A stretch of DNA of 64,000 nt from CAVWSM01 sp963799425 (GTDB taxonomy: Bacteria > Actinomycetota > Actinomycetes > Jiangellales > Jiangellaceae), in NCBI GenBank assembly GCA_963799425.1, contig CAWCXA010000019.1:62001-126000 (forward strand), written 5' to 3'. Within the stretch, counting starts at the first letter, position 1. Each line of letters begins with the position of its first letter. Under the pieces are notes generated by a model. That model was not told where the DNA came from. It did not search any database and saw only the letters and a program-made list of their open reading frames with translations. Shown here piece by piece: positions 31,361 to 39,814 of the stretch. The translations under genes and the position numbers were made by a program.

Positions 31361-33517
31361 TCAGCTCGCGCTTGTGCGAGCGACCTTGGCCGCGGCCTCC
31401 GGACCTTCGGCGAGCAGCACGCGGAACGCCGCCTCGTCGAGCATCGGGACACCGAGCTTCTCCGCCTTGTCGGCCTTGCTGCCCGCGTTGCCGCCCACCA
31501 CGACGAAGTCGGTCTGCTTCGACACCGACCCGGCCGCCTTGCCACCGCGGGTGATGATTGCCTCCCTGGCGCCGTCGCGGGAGAACTCGGCGAGCGAGCC
31601 GGTGACGACCACGGTGAGCCCCTCGAGGGTCCGGGGCAATGAGGCGTCGACATCGTCGGCCATCCGGACACCGGCGGCGCGCCATTTGCGGACGACCTCG
31701 CGGTGCCAGTCGATGTCGAACCAGGCGCGGACCGACGCGCCGATCGTCGGGCCGACGCCCTCGACCGCCGACAGCTCTTCGGCAGAGGCGGCCTCTATGC
31801 GGTCGAGCGATCCCATCTCCTGTGCCAGGGCACGGGCCGCGGTGGGTCCCACGTGCCGGATCGACAGTGCGACGAGCACGCGCCACAACGGCTGGCTCTT
31901 GGCCTTGTCGAGGTTGTCGAGCAGCCGGCCACCGTTGGCGTTGAGCACCCGCTCGGGCGCGCCGGCCTCACGCTCCTTACGTGTCGCCGCTCGCGTGAAC
32001 AGCGGAACAGTCAGCAGCTTGGACTCGTCGAGGGTGAACACATCGCCCTCGTCACGCACGACACCCGACTGCAACAACGCGATGGCCGCCTCATAGCCCA
32101 GCATCTCGATGTCGAACGCGCCCCGACCCGCGACGTGGAACAGCCGCTCACGCAGCTGCGCCGGGCAGGATCGCGCGTTCGGGCAACGGATGTCGGCGTC
32201 ACCCTCCCGCTCCGGGCCCAGCTCGGTGCCGCATTCAGGACACACCGTCGGCATGACGAACTCGCGCTCGGTGCCGTCGCGCAGGTCGACCACCGGACCC
32301 ACGATCTCGGGGATGACGTCGCCCGCCTTACGCAGCACCACGGTGTCACCGATCAGCACGCCCTTGCGCTTGACCTCGCTGGCGTTGTGCAGTGTGGCCA
32401 TCTCGACGGTGGAGCCGGACACCTTGACGGGCTCCATGACGCCGTACGGGGTCACGCGCCCGGTGCGACCGACATTGACCCGGATGTCGAGCAGCTTGGT
32501 GTTGACCTCCTCCGGCGGGTACTTGAAGGCGATCGCCCACCGTGGCGCGCGCGACGTCGACCCGAGCTGCCGTTGCAACGGGACCTGGTCGACCTTGACG
32601 ACGACGCCGTCGATCTCGTGCTCGACATCGTGCCGGTGCTCGCCGTAGTAGGCGATGTACTCGCGCACCTCGTCGAGCGTGCGCACCACCTTGACCCGTT
32701 CGCTGACCGGAAGACCCCACGCGTGCAATGCCTCGTAGGCGTGCGACTGGCGCTCCGGCTCGAATCCCCGGCGCGACCCCAGCCCATGGCAGACAAGATG
32801 GAGCGGCCGCGACGCGGTGATCCGCGGGTCCTTCTGCCGCAGCGAGCCAGCCGCGGTGTTGCGCGGGTTGGCAAACGGGGGCTTGCCGGCCGCGACGAGC
32901 TCGGCGTTGAGCGCCTCGAAGCCCTCGACCGGGAAGTAGACCTCGCCACGCACTTCGACCAGTTCCGGCACCGGGAACTCGTCGGTGCCAGTCAGCCGCG
33001 ATGGAACGTTGTCGATAGTGCGGACGTTGGCCGTGACGTCCTCCCCCGTGCGGCCGTCGCCACGTGTGGCGCCTCGGACGAGGCGACCGCGCTCATAGAG
33101 CAGGTTGACCGCGAGGCCGTCGACCTTGAGCTCGCACAGGTAGTCGGCGGCATCGCCCACCTCACGGGTGACCCGCTCGGCCCAGCTCGCAAGACCCTCG
33201 TCGGTGAAGACGTTGTCGAGGCTCTCCATGCGTTCGATGTGGTCGACGGGAGCGAAGTCGGAGCTGATCGCGGCGGCGACCTTCTGCGTGGGCGAGTCGG
33301 GCGTGCGCAGCGCAGGCCAGCGCTCCTCTAGCGCCTCGAGCTCGCGCATGAGGCTGTCGTAGTCGATGTCGGACAGCGTCGGGCGGTCAAGCACGAAGTA
33401 GCGGTAGCGCGCCTCGTCGACCTGCTCGGCGGCCTCGGCATGCCGGTCGCGCTCGGCAGCAGGGACGTCGTCGGAGGTCGGCACAGCGCCGGTCGCCTCA
33501 TCAGCCATAGGCCCCAT
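31361..33517 (-). CDS. ligA: NAD-dependent DNA ligase
   Basis: 718 aa. Seals nicks in replication and repair using NAD. N-terminal Ia domain (ARYRYFVLDRPTLSDIDYD) binds NMN; adenylation Lys131 in CELKVDGLAVNLL. OB fold VGRTGRVTPYGVMEPVKVSG; zinc finger CPECGTELG ... CPNARSCPAQL; helix-hairpin-helix repeats; C-terminal BRCT (LEGLTVVVTGSLAEFSRDGA). Start at ATG 33517, or ATG 33508 (MADEA), neither with a strong ribosome site. Same neighbourhood as in mycobacteria. Confidence 0.97.
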   Translation of the reverse strand: MGPMADEATGAVPTSDDVPAAERDRHAEAAEQVDEARYRYFVLDRPTLSDIDYDSLMRELEALEERWPALRTPDSPTQKVAAAISSDFAPVDHIERMESLDNVFTDEGLASWAERVTREVGDAADYLCELKVDGLAVNLLYERGRLVRGATRGDGRTGEDVTANVRTIDNVPSRLTGTDEFPVPELVEVRGEVYFPVEGFEALNAELVAAGKPPFANPRNTAAGSLRQKDPRITASRPLHLVCHGLGSRRGFEPERQSHAYEALHAWGLPVSERVKVVRTLDEVREYIAYYGEHRHDVEHEIDGVVVKVDQVPLQRQLGSTSRAPRWAIAFKYPPEEVNTKLLDIRVNVGRTGRVTPYGVMEPVKVSGSTVEMATLHNASEVKRKGVLIGDTVVLRKAGDVIPEIVGPVVDLRDGTEREFVMPTVCPECGTELGPEREGDADIRCPNARSCPAQLRERLFHVAGRGAFDIEMLGYEAAIALLQSGVVRDEGDVFTLDESKLLTVPLFTRAATRKEREAGAPERVLNANGGRLLDNLDKAKSQPLWRVLVALSIRHVGPTAARALAQEMGSLDRIEAASAEELSAVEGVGPTIGASVRAWFDIDWHREVVRKWRAAGVRMADDVDASLPRTLEGLTVVVTGSLAEFSRDGAREAIITRGGKAAGSVSKQTDFVVVGGNAGSKADKAEKLGVPMLDEAAFRVLLAEGPEAAAKVARTSAS

Positions 33518-33538
33518 CTTGCCGGGTCGGGCCGGCAG

Positions 33539-34594
33539 CTAGGCCACGACGGGCACGGTTTCTGGCGGCACAGGCGCGACGCCGGGCATCGGCGTGCGGT
33601 ACTTCGCCACGTACTCGTCGAAGTCCCACCAGGCCAGGAACTTGGTCGCGGCCGCGCGACCGCTCAGGAAAAGCCGCTCCTGTTGTGCGGGTGTGAGGTC
33701 GAACGAGGTGGCATTGATCCCGAACGTGTCGACAAAGATCGTCCGCGCACACACGTCCGGCCGGTCGATGTGCATGCCGTCGTACCAGGACGTCATCGTC
33801 GCGATCATGGCCAGCGTCAACGACAGCGGGCCGTTGGTCACCTTGGGGATGCGACGTGCCGACGGTCGGGACGACAGCTTGATACCGAAGGTGGGCCACC
33901 GGGGAGCGGCGCCGTCGTTGCGGTCGAACACCTCGACCGGGAAGTTCGAGAGCATGCCCCCGTCGACAAGCGTCGAGCGTCGCAGCACATTGTCGCGATC
34001 GACAATGTCGCGATCGACGGCGTGCTCGAGATAGACCGGCTCGAAGAAGAACGGGATGGACATCGAGGCACGTACGGCGTCGACGACCGACTGCTCGTCG
34101 GCGGCGAGACCGTACACGGACTTGTAGTGCCAAGGGAGCCGTACGACGCGACGCAACGAGACGTCCGACGCCATGACGACCAGGCGGTAGCGCTCGTGCT
34201 CAGCCAGGCTGCTTGCGGGATCGGCCGGGAGCCTGAGCCCGGCGAACGTCTCACGTCCGTCGGGGAGCTGCTCGCGCAGCCACTGCTTGAAGTACTTCCC
34301 CTCATAAATCCCCTGGTCGCCGAGCATCGAGACGCCCATGCCGAGCAGGGGAATCCGGTCGAGGAGGGACCGGTCCATGAACCTTCGAAAGTCCGTCGCC
34401 TTCATGATCTCGTACATCTGCTCGGCGGACTTGCCGGCCGCGAGGAGTGCGCCGACGATCGATCCGGCCGACGTGCCGGCGATCCGCGGGAACGCATACC
34501 CGTGCTCTTCGAGCACCGACAGGGCGCCGACGAGGGCGATGCCCTTGACGCCGCCGCCTTCCAGGACAAGGTCGGCCTTCATCTGCGCAGTCAT
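33539..34594 (-). CDS. Patatin-like phospholipase
   Basis: 351 aa. Catalytic dyad: Ser42 in GTSAGS and the Asp in LVDGGMLSNFP. The oxyanion loop is GGGVKG at 13-18. No signal peptide, so it acts on membrane or lipid substrates from the cytoplasm. It lies 21 bp upstream of ligA on the same strand and 64 bp downstream of the aminotransferase gene. Likely acyl hydrolase; lipid specificity cannot be read. Confidence 0.9.
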   Translation of the reverse strand: MTAQMKADLVLEGGGVKGIALVGALSVLEEHGYAFPRIAGTSAGSIVGALLAAGKSAEQMYEIMKATDFRRFMDRSLLDRIPLLGMGVSMLGDQGIYEGKYFKQWLREQLPDGRETFAGLRLPADPASSLAEHERYRLVVMASDVSLRRVVRLPWHYKSVYGLAADEQSVVDAVRASMSIPFFFEPVYLEHAVDRDIVDRDNVLRRSTLVDGGMLSNFPVEVFDRNDGAAPRWPTFGIKLSSRPSARRIPKVTNGPLSLTLAMIATMTSWYDGMHIDRPDVCARTIFVDTFGINATSFDLTPAQQERLFLSGRAAATKFLAWWDFDEYVAKYRTPMPGVAPVPPETVPVVA

Positions 34595-34658
34595 GGCTCA
34601 CTCCCCCGCTCACGACGAAGAGCGGCGGACGGCGCACCTGATACAGCGCTGGCCGAGC

Positions 34659-36362
34659 TCAGCGCATGGACTCGGCGGGCAGGTCGAACCAGCGCAGCTG
34701 TTCGAAGTCGCTGCTGACACCTGGTGGATGCTCGTCGCAGGACGGCTCACGCTCGATATCCGCGAACAGTCGCCGAGCCTCCTCCAGGTAGCCCGCGAGC
34801 GCGGTCTCGGGGGCGCGTTCATGATGGCGCGGATAGCTCAGCTGACCTTGGTGGTCGTACGAGACCTGATCGAGACGCAGGGGCGGCTCGGGCTGACCGA
34901 GCCGGTTGCGCCAGAGCCCCGTGGCCGGGTCGAAGCGATAGTCGGGGAGCAGCTTCCACCCGTGGGTCGCCACGAGGTTGACGGCCCCGATGATGTAGTC
35001 GCAGACGGCGTCGGAGATGAAGTAGTTGAAGTTGACCCGCGTCCACCCCGGCTTGATGCCCTCGCACCCATGGACGACCTCGCGTTCGAAGGCGTGCGAC
35101 TGTTCGATGTCGATGCCGAGCAGCGCATGCCCGTAGGGGCCGGCGCATGAGCAGCCACCGCGACACTGGATGCCGAACAGGTCGTTGAGCACTGCGACCA
35201 CGAAGTTGTGGTGCAGGTAGTGGCCATCCGGCCGGTGCACGACGAAGGACACGATCGAAAGCCGCTCGGATGCGAGGTTACCGAGGATTTCGACGTTGGG
35301 ATTGCTGCGCCACGAAGTGACGGCCCGGTGGAGGAACCGCTCCTCCTGCGCCCGGATCATGTCGACACCGACGGCCTGCTTCAGCTGGAACACCAGGCCG
35401 GCTCTGATCGAGTCGATGATTGCCGGGGTGCCGCCTTCTTCGCGATGCACGGGATCGTCGAGGTAGCGGTGCTCGGCAGAGTTGACGTAGGTGACGGTCC
35501 CTCCACCGGGAACGGTTGGGACACGGTTCTGTACGAGCGAGCGCCGCACCACAAGCAGCCCCGGTGTCCCGGGACCGCCCACGAACTTGTGCGGCGAGAT
35601 GAAGATGGCGTCCTTGTAGGCCAGCGGGTCGCCGGCGGGGTTCATTTCGATGTCGACGTACGGCGCCGCAGCAGCTATGTCCCAGAAGGACAGGGCACCG
35701 TGCTCATGAAGAATCGACGCGATGCGGTAGGTGTTGGAGACGATGCCGGTCACATTGGAGGCGGCGGAGAACGACCCGATGCGCAACGGTCGCTCGGCGT
35801 ACTCGATCAGCCGCTGCTGGAGTATGTCGAGGTCGATGTGCCCGTCGCGGTCCTCGGGTATCCGAACGACATCGGCGATCGACTCGCGCCAGGGCAGCTC
35901 GTTCGAGTGGTGCTCGAACGGTCCGACGAACACCACCGGGCGCTGATCGCGCGGAATCTGGTCAAGGAGGTGGTAGGCGTCGTCGAGCGCGGACGGGATA
36001 CGCAGTCCGAGGATGCCGATCAGCTTGTCGATCGCGCCGGTGGAGCCCGATCCGCAGAAGATGACGAGCGTGTCCTCGTCGCCACCGACGGCGTCGCGGA
36101 TGATGCGACGAGCATCCTCTCGGAGGCGCGTGGTTTGCAGCCCGGTACCCGAGCTTTCCGTGTGCGTGTTGGCGTAGCGGGGCAGCACCTCGTCGCGGAT
36201 GAAGTCTTCGATGAAATCGAGCGATCGACCGGAGGCGGTGTAGTCGGCATAGGTGACGCGACGCGGACCGTACGGCCCGGTCATCACCTGGTCGTCGCCG
36301 ATCACTCCCGCACGAATCCGCGCAATCAAGGCATCGCCCGGCCGCGCTGGCTCCCCCGTCAT
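34659..36362 (-). CDS. Class V aminotransferase-fold PLP enzyme (cysteine-desulfurase-like)
   Basis: 567 aa, longer than SufS (about 410). PLP Lys259 in ISPHKFVGGPGTPG; Asp of the cofactor in DIAAAAPYVDIEMNP; His in VFVGPFEHHSNE. A Cys-rich loop CRGGCSCAGPYGHALLG sits where SufS has its active-site Cys, and a C-terminal extension of about 120 residues follows. It could be a cysteine desulfurase relative or a lyase; biochemical role unassigned. Start ATG 36362. Distinct from the canonical iscS at 41-42 kb. Confidence 0.8.
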   Translation of the reverse strand: MTGEPARPGDALIARIRAGVIGDDQVMTGPYGPRRVTYADYTASGRSLDFIEDFIRDEVLPRYANTHTESSGTGLQTTRLREDARRIIRDAVGGDEDTLVIFCGSGSTGAIDKLIGILGLRIPSALDDAYHLLDQIPRDQRPVVFVGPFEHHSNELPWRESIADVVRIPEDRDGHIDLDILQQRLIEYAERPLRIGSFSAASNVTGIVSNTYRIASILHEHGALSFWDIAAAAPYVDIEMNPAGDPLAYKDAIFISPHKFVGGPGTPGLLVVRRSLVQNRVPTVPGGGTVTYVNSAEHRYLDDPVHREEGGTPAIIDSIRAGLVFQLKQAVGVDMIRAQEERFLHRAVTSWRSNPNVEILGNLASERLSIVSFVVHRPDGHYLHHNFVVAVLNDLFGIQCRGGCSCAGPYGHALLGIDIEQSHAFEREVVHGCEGIKPGWTRVNFNYFISDAVCDYIIGAVNLVATHGWKLLPDYRFDPATGLWRNRLGQPEPPLRLDQVSYDHQGQLSYPRHHERAPETALAGYLEEARRLFADIEREPSCDEHPPGVSSDFEQLRWFDLPAESMR

Positions 36363-36808
36363 GTCCCGGATCGTAGTCCCGCAACCAGGCGTTCATTGGG
36401 TTGTCGGCGGGTTGTCGGCGGCTCGTCGGCGTCCGTTGCCGGTTACAAAGGGCGCGGGCCGCGATAATGCAGACATGGGAAAGGCCCCTCCAAGTATGAG
36501 TTGGAGGGGCCTTTCAGCCTCGCGTCACCTGCAGTCTCCGATTGCTCGGAGGCCCGGTTCGGCTCGGCACGCTGCCAATCCTGGTGACCTCGTGAACTCC
36601 GGTTGCCCGATGTCCTCGTGCTCTGGATTTCTCCTGAGCTCGGTCCCCGTTCCTGGCGACGTGAAGGCATTTCTATTCGACCGGGGAGGCTTCACGCAAG
36701 AGCCGAACCACAGGTTTTCCATGATTCTTTTCCACGGTGGCGGATGTCCACAGAAAGTCGATCGTTGCCCCCAGATCCGGGAGGTTACCCACCGGGTTAC
36801 CCACCGAG
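36363..36808. other. 446-bp intergenic region with no gene
   Basis: No convincing coding frame. It holds a strong hairpin (36480-36514), three near-matches to DnaA boxes (36715-36752) and the start of a 12-bp tandem repeat that runs over the MetE-like stop codon. Lies between two minus-strand genes, so it should carry the promoter of the aminotransferase gene and the terminator of the MetE-like gene. Confidence 0.6.
36480..36514. terminator. Strong 14-bp perfect hairpin
   Basis: AAAGGCCCCTCCAA and TTGGAGGGGCCTTT are exact 14-bp complementary arms around a 7-nt loop, with A/T-rich ends on both sides (AAA...TTT), giving intrinsic-terminator form in either direction. It lies 295 bp beyond the MetE-like stop, far for its terminator, so a short transcript upstream of it cannot be excluded. 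Confidence 0.75.
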
Positions 36809-36817
36809 TTATCCACC
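36715..36817. repeat. Cluster of DnaA-box-like 9-mers with a 12-bp tandem repeat
   Basis: TTTTCCATG (36715), TTTTCCACG (36728) and ATGTCCACA (36744) are followed by TTACCCACC (36785), TTACCCACC (36797) and TTATCCACC (36809), the last three exactly 12 bp apart. Actinobacterial DnaA boxes are close to TTGTCCACA. All six point the same way. The last overlaps the TAA of the MetE-like gene. Not an origin (no dnaA/dnaN nearby); possibly a DnaA titration or regulatory site. Confidence 0.35.
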
Positions 36818-37813
36818 GGATCCAGCGAGCTTGCGGCCGGCCTCACGCACGAGGCGCAGCGCCTGGCGGGTCCACGCAGCGTCTGCGCCGGCGAGCCCGC
36901 ATGCGGGTGTGACGACGGTCTGCGTCGCGACGCGCTCCTCGTCGAAGCCGAGCCGCTGCCAGAAGCCAGCCACCCGCTTCGCGACTGCATCGGGAGTGTC
37001 GCTGGCGGAGCCGCTGATCGAAGGCACGGCTCCGACCCAGAGGGCAAGACCGGCGTCGACCGCCTCCGCATAGGAGTCCAGGTCAGCTTCCGCAACGAGT
37101 GCCAGATCGAACGAAGCCGCCCCCGCCCCGGCGGTACGCACGACGTCCAACGGGATGCCCGAGGCGCAGCAGTGCACGATGGCGTACGCGTCCCCCGCGG
37201 CGAGCACGCCGCCAATCGCTTGTTCCGCCTCGGGCTGCTGCACGGCGCGAAGCCGGCCGAATCCACTTATCGTGGGCACCGCACCAGCCAGCACCGCCGG
37301 CAGGGATGGCTCGTCCACCTGCAGCAGGACTGTGGCATCGGGGAGGCGACGCCGGACCTCGGCAACATGCACCGCGACGCCTTCGGCCAGAGACTGCGCC
37401 AGGTCGCGGCGGGCACCGTAGTCGGCGAGGACGCGGTCGCCCCGGGCTCGCTCGAGCGATGCCGCCAGCGTCATCGGCCCAGCCACCTGAACCTTGAACG
37501 GCCCGGCAAACCCGGTGCCGACCTCCTCGACGGCATCGAGGTCCTGCCGCAGGAAGGACACCGCCCGACGCAGGTCACGACCCGGACGGTCGGTCACCCG
37601 CCACCCGGAGGGCTGCAGGTCGACCGCGATGTCGACGAGCAGCGACGCCGTACGACCGATCATGTCCGCGCCGGCCCCACGGGCCGGTAGCTCCGCCAGA
37701 TGGGGCAGGTCCGGCAGCTCGCCGAACACGAGCCGTGCCGCCTCCATCGGAGCATCGAGCGGCAGCGAGCCCACTCCGGTCGCGGCGCCGGGCGCCCATG
37801 GCTGGTCTGTCAT
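36809..37813 (-). CDS. MetE-like (cobalamin-independent methionine synthase C-terminal domain) protein
   Basis: 334 aa from ATG 37813 (MTDQPWAPGAATGVGSLP). TIM barrel related to the C-terminal half of MetE: GVGSLPLD start, FKVQVAGPMTLAASL, VLLQVDEPSLPAVLAG, the metal-ligand region AIVHCCASGIP and TPACGLAGADAAW near the end (His, Cys, Cys). No N-terminal half is present, as in the orthologue beside ligA in mycobacteria (Rv3015c). Acceptor and methyl donor unknown, so true methionine synthesis is unproven. Divergent from the ferredoxin-NADP reductase gene. Confidence 0.85.
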   Translation of the reverse strand: MTDQPWAPGAATGVGSLPLDAPMEAARLVFGELPDLPHLAELPARGAGADMIGRTASLLVDIAVDLQPSGWRVTDRPGRDLRRAVSFLRQDLDAVEEVGTGFAGPFKVQVAGPMTLAASLERARGDRVLADYGARRDLAQSLAEGVAVHVAEVRRRLPDATVLLQVDEPSLPAVLAGAVPTISGFGRLRAVQQPEAEQAIGGVLAAGDAYAIVHCCASGIPLDVVRTAGAGAASFDLALVAEADLDSYAEAVDAGLALWVGAVPSISGSASDTPDAVAKRVAGFWQRLGFDEERVATQTVVTPACGLAGADAAWTRQALRLVREAGRKLAGSGG

Positions 37814-37871
37814 CGCTTCGCGAGGATAGGTGACAATCGGAAACACGGCGCGATCCGTCAAGATGGGTGTC

Positions 37872-38849
37872 ATGACCGAGAAGGTCGACCTGCTCGTCGT
37901 GGGTGCTGGCCCGGCCGGTCTCTACGCCGCCTACTACGCCGGGTTCCGCGGCCTGTCCGTGGCCGTCATGGACTCGCTGCCCGAGCTCGGCGGCCAGGTG
38001 AGCGCGCTCTACCCGGAGAAGCTCATCTACGACGTCGCCGGGTTCCTGGCGATCAAGGGTCAGGATCTCGTCGACGCCCTAGCCGAGCAGGCCGCCACCG
38101 CAGGCCCGACCTACCTGCTGGGGCACCGAGCCGAGCACCTCACCGTCACCGTCAACCATGTCGACATCACGACGCACCGCAACCTCGTCGTCAGCGCCAA
38201 GGCGGTCATCATCACCGGTGGCATCGGGACCTTCGAGCCGCGTCCGCTGCCCGACGGGCAGGCCTTCGAGAACCGCGGCCTGATGTACTTTGTGCCCCGG
38301 CTCGACGAGCTCGCCGGCCAGGACGTCCTCATCGTCGGCGGCGGCGACTCGGCATTCGACTGGGCGCAGAGCCTTGAGCCGCGGGCGCGCTCGGTGACAC
38401 TCATCCACCGCCGGGCGGCGTTCCGCGCACACCAGGCCACCGTCGACGCAGTCCTCGGGTCGTCTGTGCGAGTGCTGACGCCGTACGAGGTCGCCCGCAT
38501 CGTCGGCGACGGAACCGTAAAGGGAGTCGAGATCTTCCACAACGTAACGCAGGAGCGCGAGATGCTCGACGTGCAGGCCGTGGTGGCGGCGCTGGGCTTC
38601 AAGGCCGACCTCGGGCCGTTCACGACGTGGGGGTTGGCGCAGGAGAAGCGGCACATCGTGGTTGACACGGCGATGCGCACGTCGCTGTCACGGGTGTTCG
38701 CCGCTGGCGACATCGTGACGTACGACGGCAAGGTCAAGCTGATCAGCGTCGGCTTCGGCGAGGCGGCGACCGCAGTCAACAATGCGGCGGTCGTCATCGA
38801 CCCCGCCGCGCACGTGTTTCCTGGCCATTCGTCCGGCGGGAGCGCCTGA
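37872..38849 (+). CDS. Ferredoxin--NADP(+) reductase, type 2
   Basis: 325 aa thioredoxin-reductase-like flavoprotein. FAD motif LLVVGAGPAGLYAAYY, the ELGGQVSALYPEKLIYDVAG signature of YumC-type FNRs, NADPH motif VLIVGGGDSAFDWA, and the C-terminal FAD contact VFAAGDIVTYDGKVKL. It lacks a CxxC redox pair, which separates it from thioredoxin reductases. The ATG at 37872 is preferred over one 9 nt upstream. Transfers electrons between NADPH and ferredoxin. Its stop and the deaminase stop face each other 7 bp apart. Confidence 0.92.
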   Translation: MTEKVDLLVVGAGPAGLYAAYYAGFRGLSVAVMDSLPELGGQVSALYPEKLIYDVAGFLAIKGQDLVDALAEQAATAGPTYLLGHRAEHLTVTVNHVDITTHRNLVVSAKAVIITGGIGTFEPRPLPDGQAFENRGLMYFVPRLDELAGQDVLIVGGGDSAFDWAQSLEPRARSVTLIHRRAAFRAHQATVDAVLGSSVRVLTPYEVARIVGDGTVKGVEIFHNVTQEREMLDVQAVVAALGFKADLGPFTTWGLAQEKRHIVVDTAMRTSLSRVFAAGDIVTYDGKVKLISVGFGEAATAVNNAAVVIDPAAHVFPGHSSGGSA

Positions 38850-38856
38850 GCCGGCG

Positions 38857-39342
38857 TCAGTACTCCGCGCGCCCCGGGTTGGTGTTCCACGCGTCGAACG
38901 GAGCGTTGTCATGGGGTAGCGGCTGCTGTTGCACGAGCGGCAATTCCCAGCCCTCACGCGGGCGGCCCAGCATGTCGTAGAACAGCTTGTCGTCGAAGCC
39001 CGCCGCCGCTGCCTGCGTGTGGTCGGCGGCGAAGACGACGCGGTCGACCCGAGCCCACATCGCGGCCGTCAGGCACATCGGGCACGGCTCGCACGAGGCA
39101 TATAGCACGCACCCGGACAGGTCGTACGCCTGCAACGACTGGCAAGCTGCGCGGATGGCGAGCACCTCGGCGTGCGCCGTCGGGTCAAGGCTGCGAACGA
39201 CTCCGTTGGCTGCCTCGGCGATGCCCTTGCCGTCCTTGACCACCACCGAGCCGAACGGCCCGCCGCCAAGCGTCACGTTGTGCGCAGCCAGCTCCACCGC
39301 GCGGTTGAGCCAGCGCCCGTCGTCGTCGTTGTCAACCGCCAT
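38857..39342 (-). CDS. Nucleoside/guanine deaminase family protein
   Basis: 161 aa, ATG 39342. Zn-dependent cytidine-deaminase fold: HAE in PTAHAEVLAIRAAC (His ligand, catalytic Glu) and PCxxC in CEPCPMCLTAAMWA. The GGGPFGSVVVKDG stretch and length resemble GuaD-type guanine deaminases rather than tRNA adenosine deaminase. Role: purine salvage. Follows the DinB-like pseudogene by 44 bp. Confidence 0.88.
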   Translation of the reverse strand: MAVDNDDDGRWLNRAVELAAHNVTLGGGPFGSVVVKDGKGIAEAANGVVRSLDPTAHAEVLAIRAACQSLQAYDLSGCVLYASCEPCPMCLTAAMWARVDRVVFAADHTQAAAAGFDDKLFYDMLGRPREGWELPLVQQQPLPHDNAPFDAWNTNPGRAEY

Positions 39343-39386
39343 GAGACCGACGGTAGCGTCAAGTACGCGTTCGAGCCCGCCTGGCA

Positions 39387-39749
39387 CTAGCCCTTCCTGC
39401 CATCGAGCAGCTCCCGGATGGCATCCAGCTGGCCAAGGTGCCGAGCGGTCTCCTCCAGCATGTGCAGCACAATCCACCGCAGGGTGGAGCCAGCAGCGGT
39501 GTAGTCGCGGTGCTTGCCGAGCTCGTCCAGCAGATGGGTCGCGATGATCTCGTTCGAGACGGCGCATTGCTTCTCGTGGTCCGCCAGGAGCTGGTCGAGC
39601 GCAACCCCTCGACCAACAGGTCGGCATCCTCAGGTCCCTCGTCGAATCGGGGTCCGACGGCCGGCCCGACCCAGGAAGAGCACCTCGAACCAGCCGTGTT
39701 CAACCCAACGGAGGTGGGAGACGACACCCGCCATTGTCATCAGCGGCAT
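39387..39749 (-). pseudogene. Decayed DinB/DUF664-family gene
   Basis: Family-like sequence is spread over frames. PLMTMAGVVSHLRWVEHGWF is in the frame of the ATG at 39749/39740; VGPRFDEGPEDADLLVEG is in another; ALDQLLADHEKQ and the tail to LDAIRELLDGRKG are again in the first. Two opposite one-base shifts near 39659-39666 and at the CCCC run 39605-39608 cause this, and an in-frame TGA lies between them. The N-terminal third is also missing because mnmA ends 65 bp upstream. Intact relatives are mycothiol-dependent-like helical metalloproteins of about 165 aa. A pseudogene, unless both shifts are base-call errors. Confidence 0.75.
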
Positions 39750-39814
39750 GTGCGCCGAGACTAACGGCGCCAAGTCTTGCCAGGCGCGGGATTTCACGGC
39801 CGTACCAATAACCG

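Noticed and set aside
31703..33331. 542-codon + frame opposite ligA
   Set aside because: Low-complexity His/Arg/Asp composition; LigA on the minus strand is complete.
36715..36817. Chromosomal replication origin
   Set aside because: DnaA-like boxes are imperfect, and dnaA, dnaN, recF and an A/T-rich unwinding region are absent.
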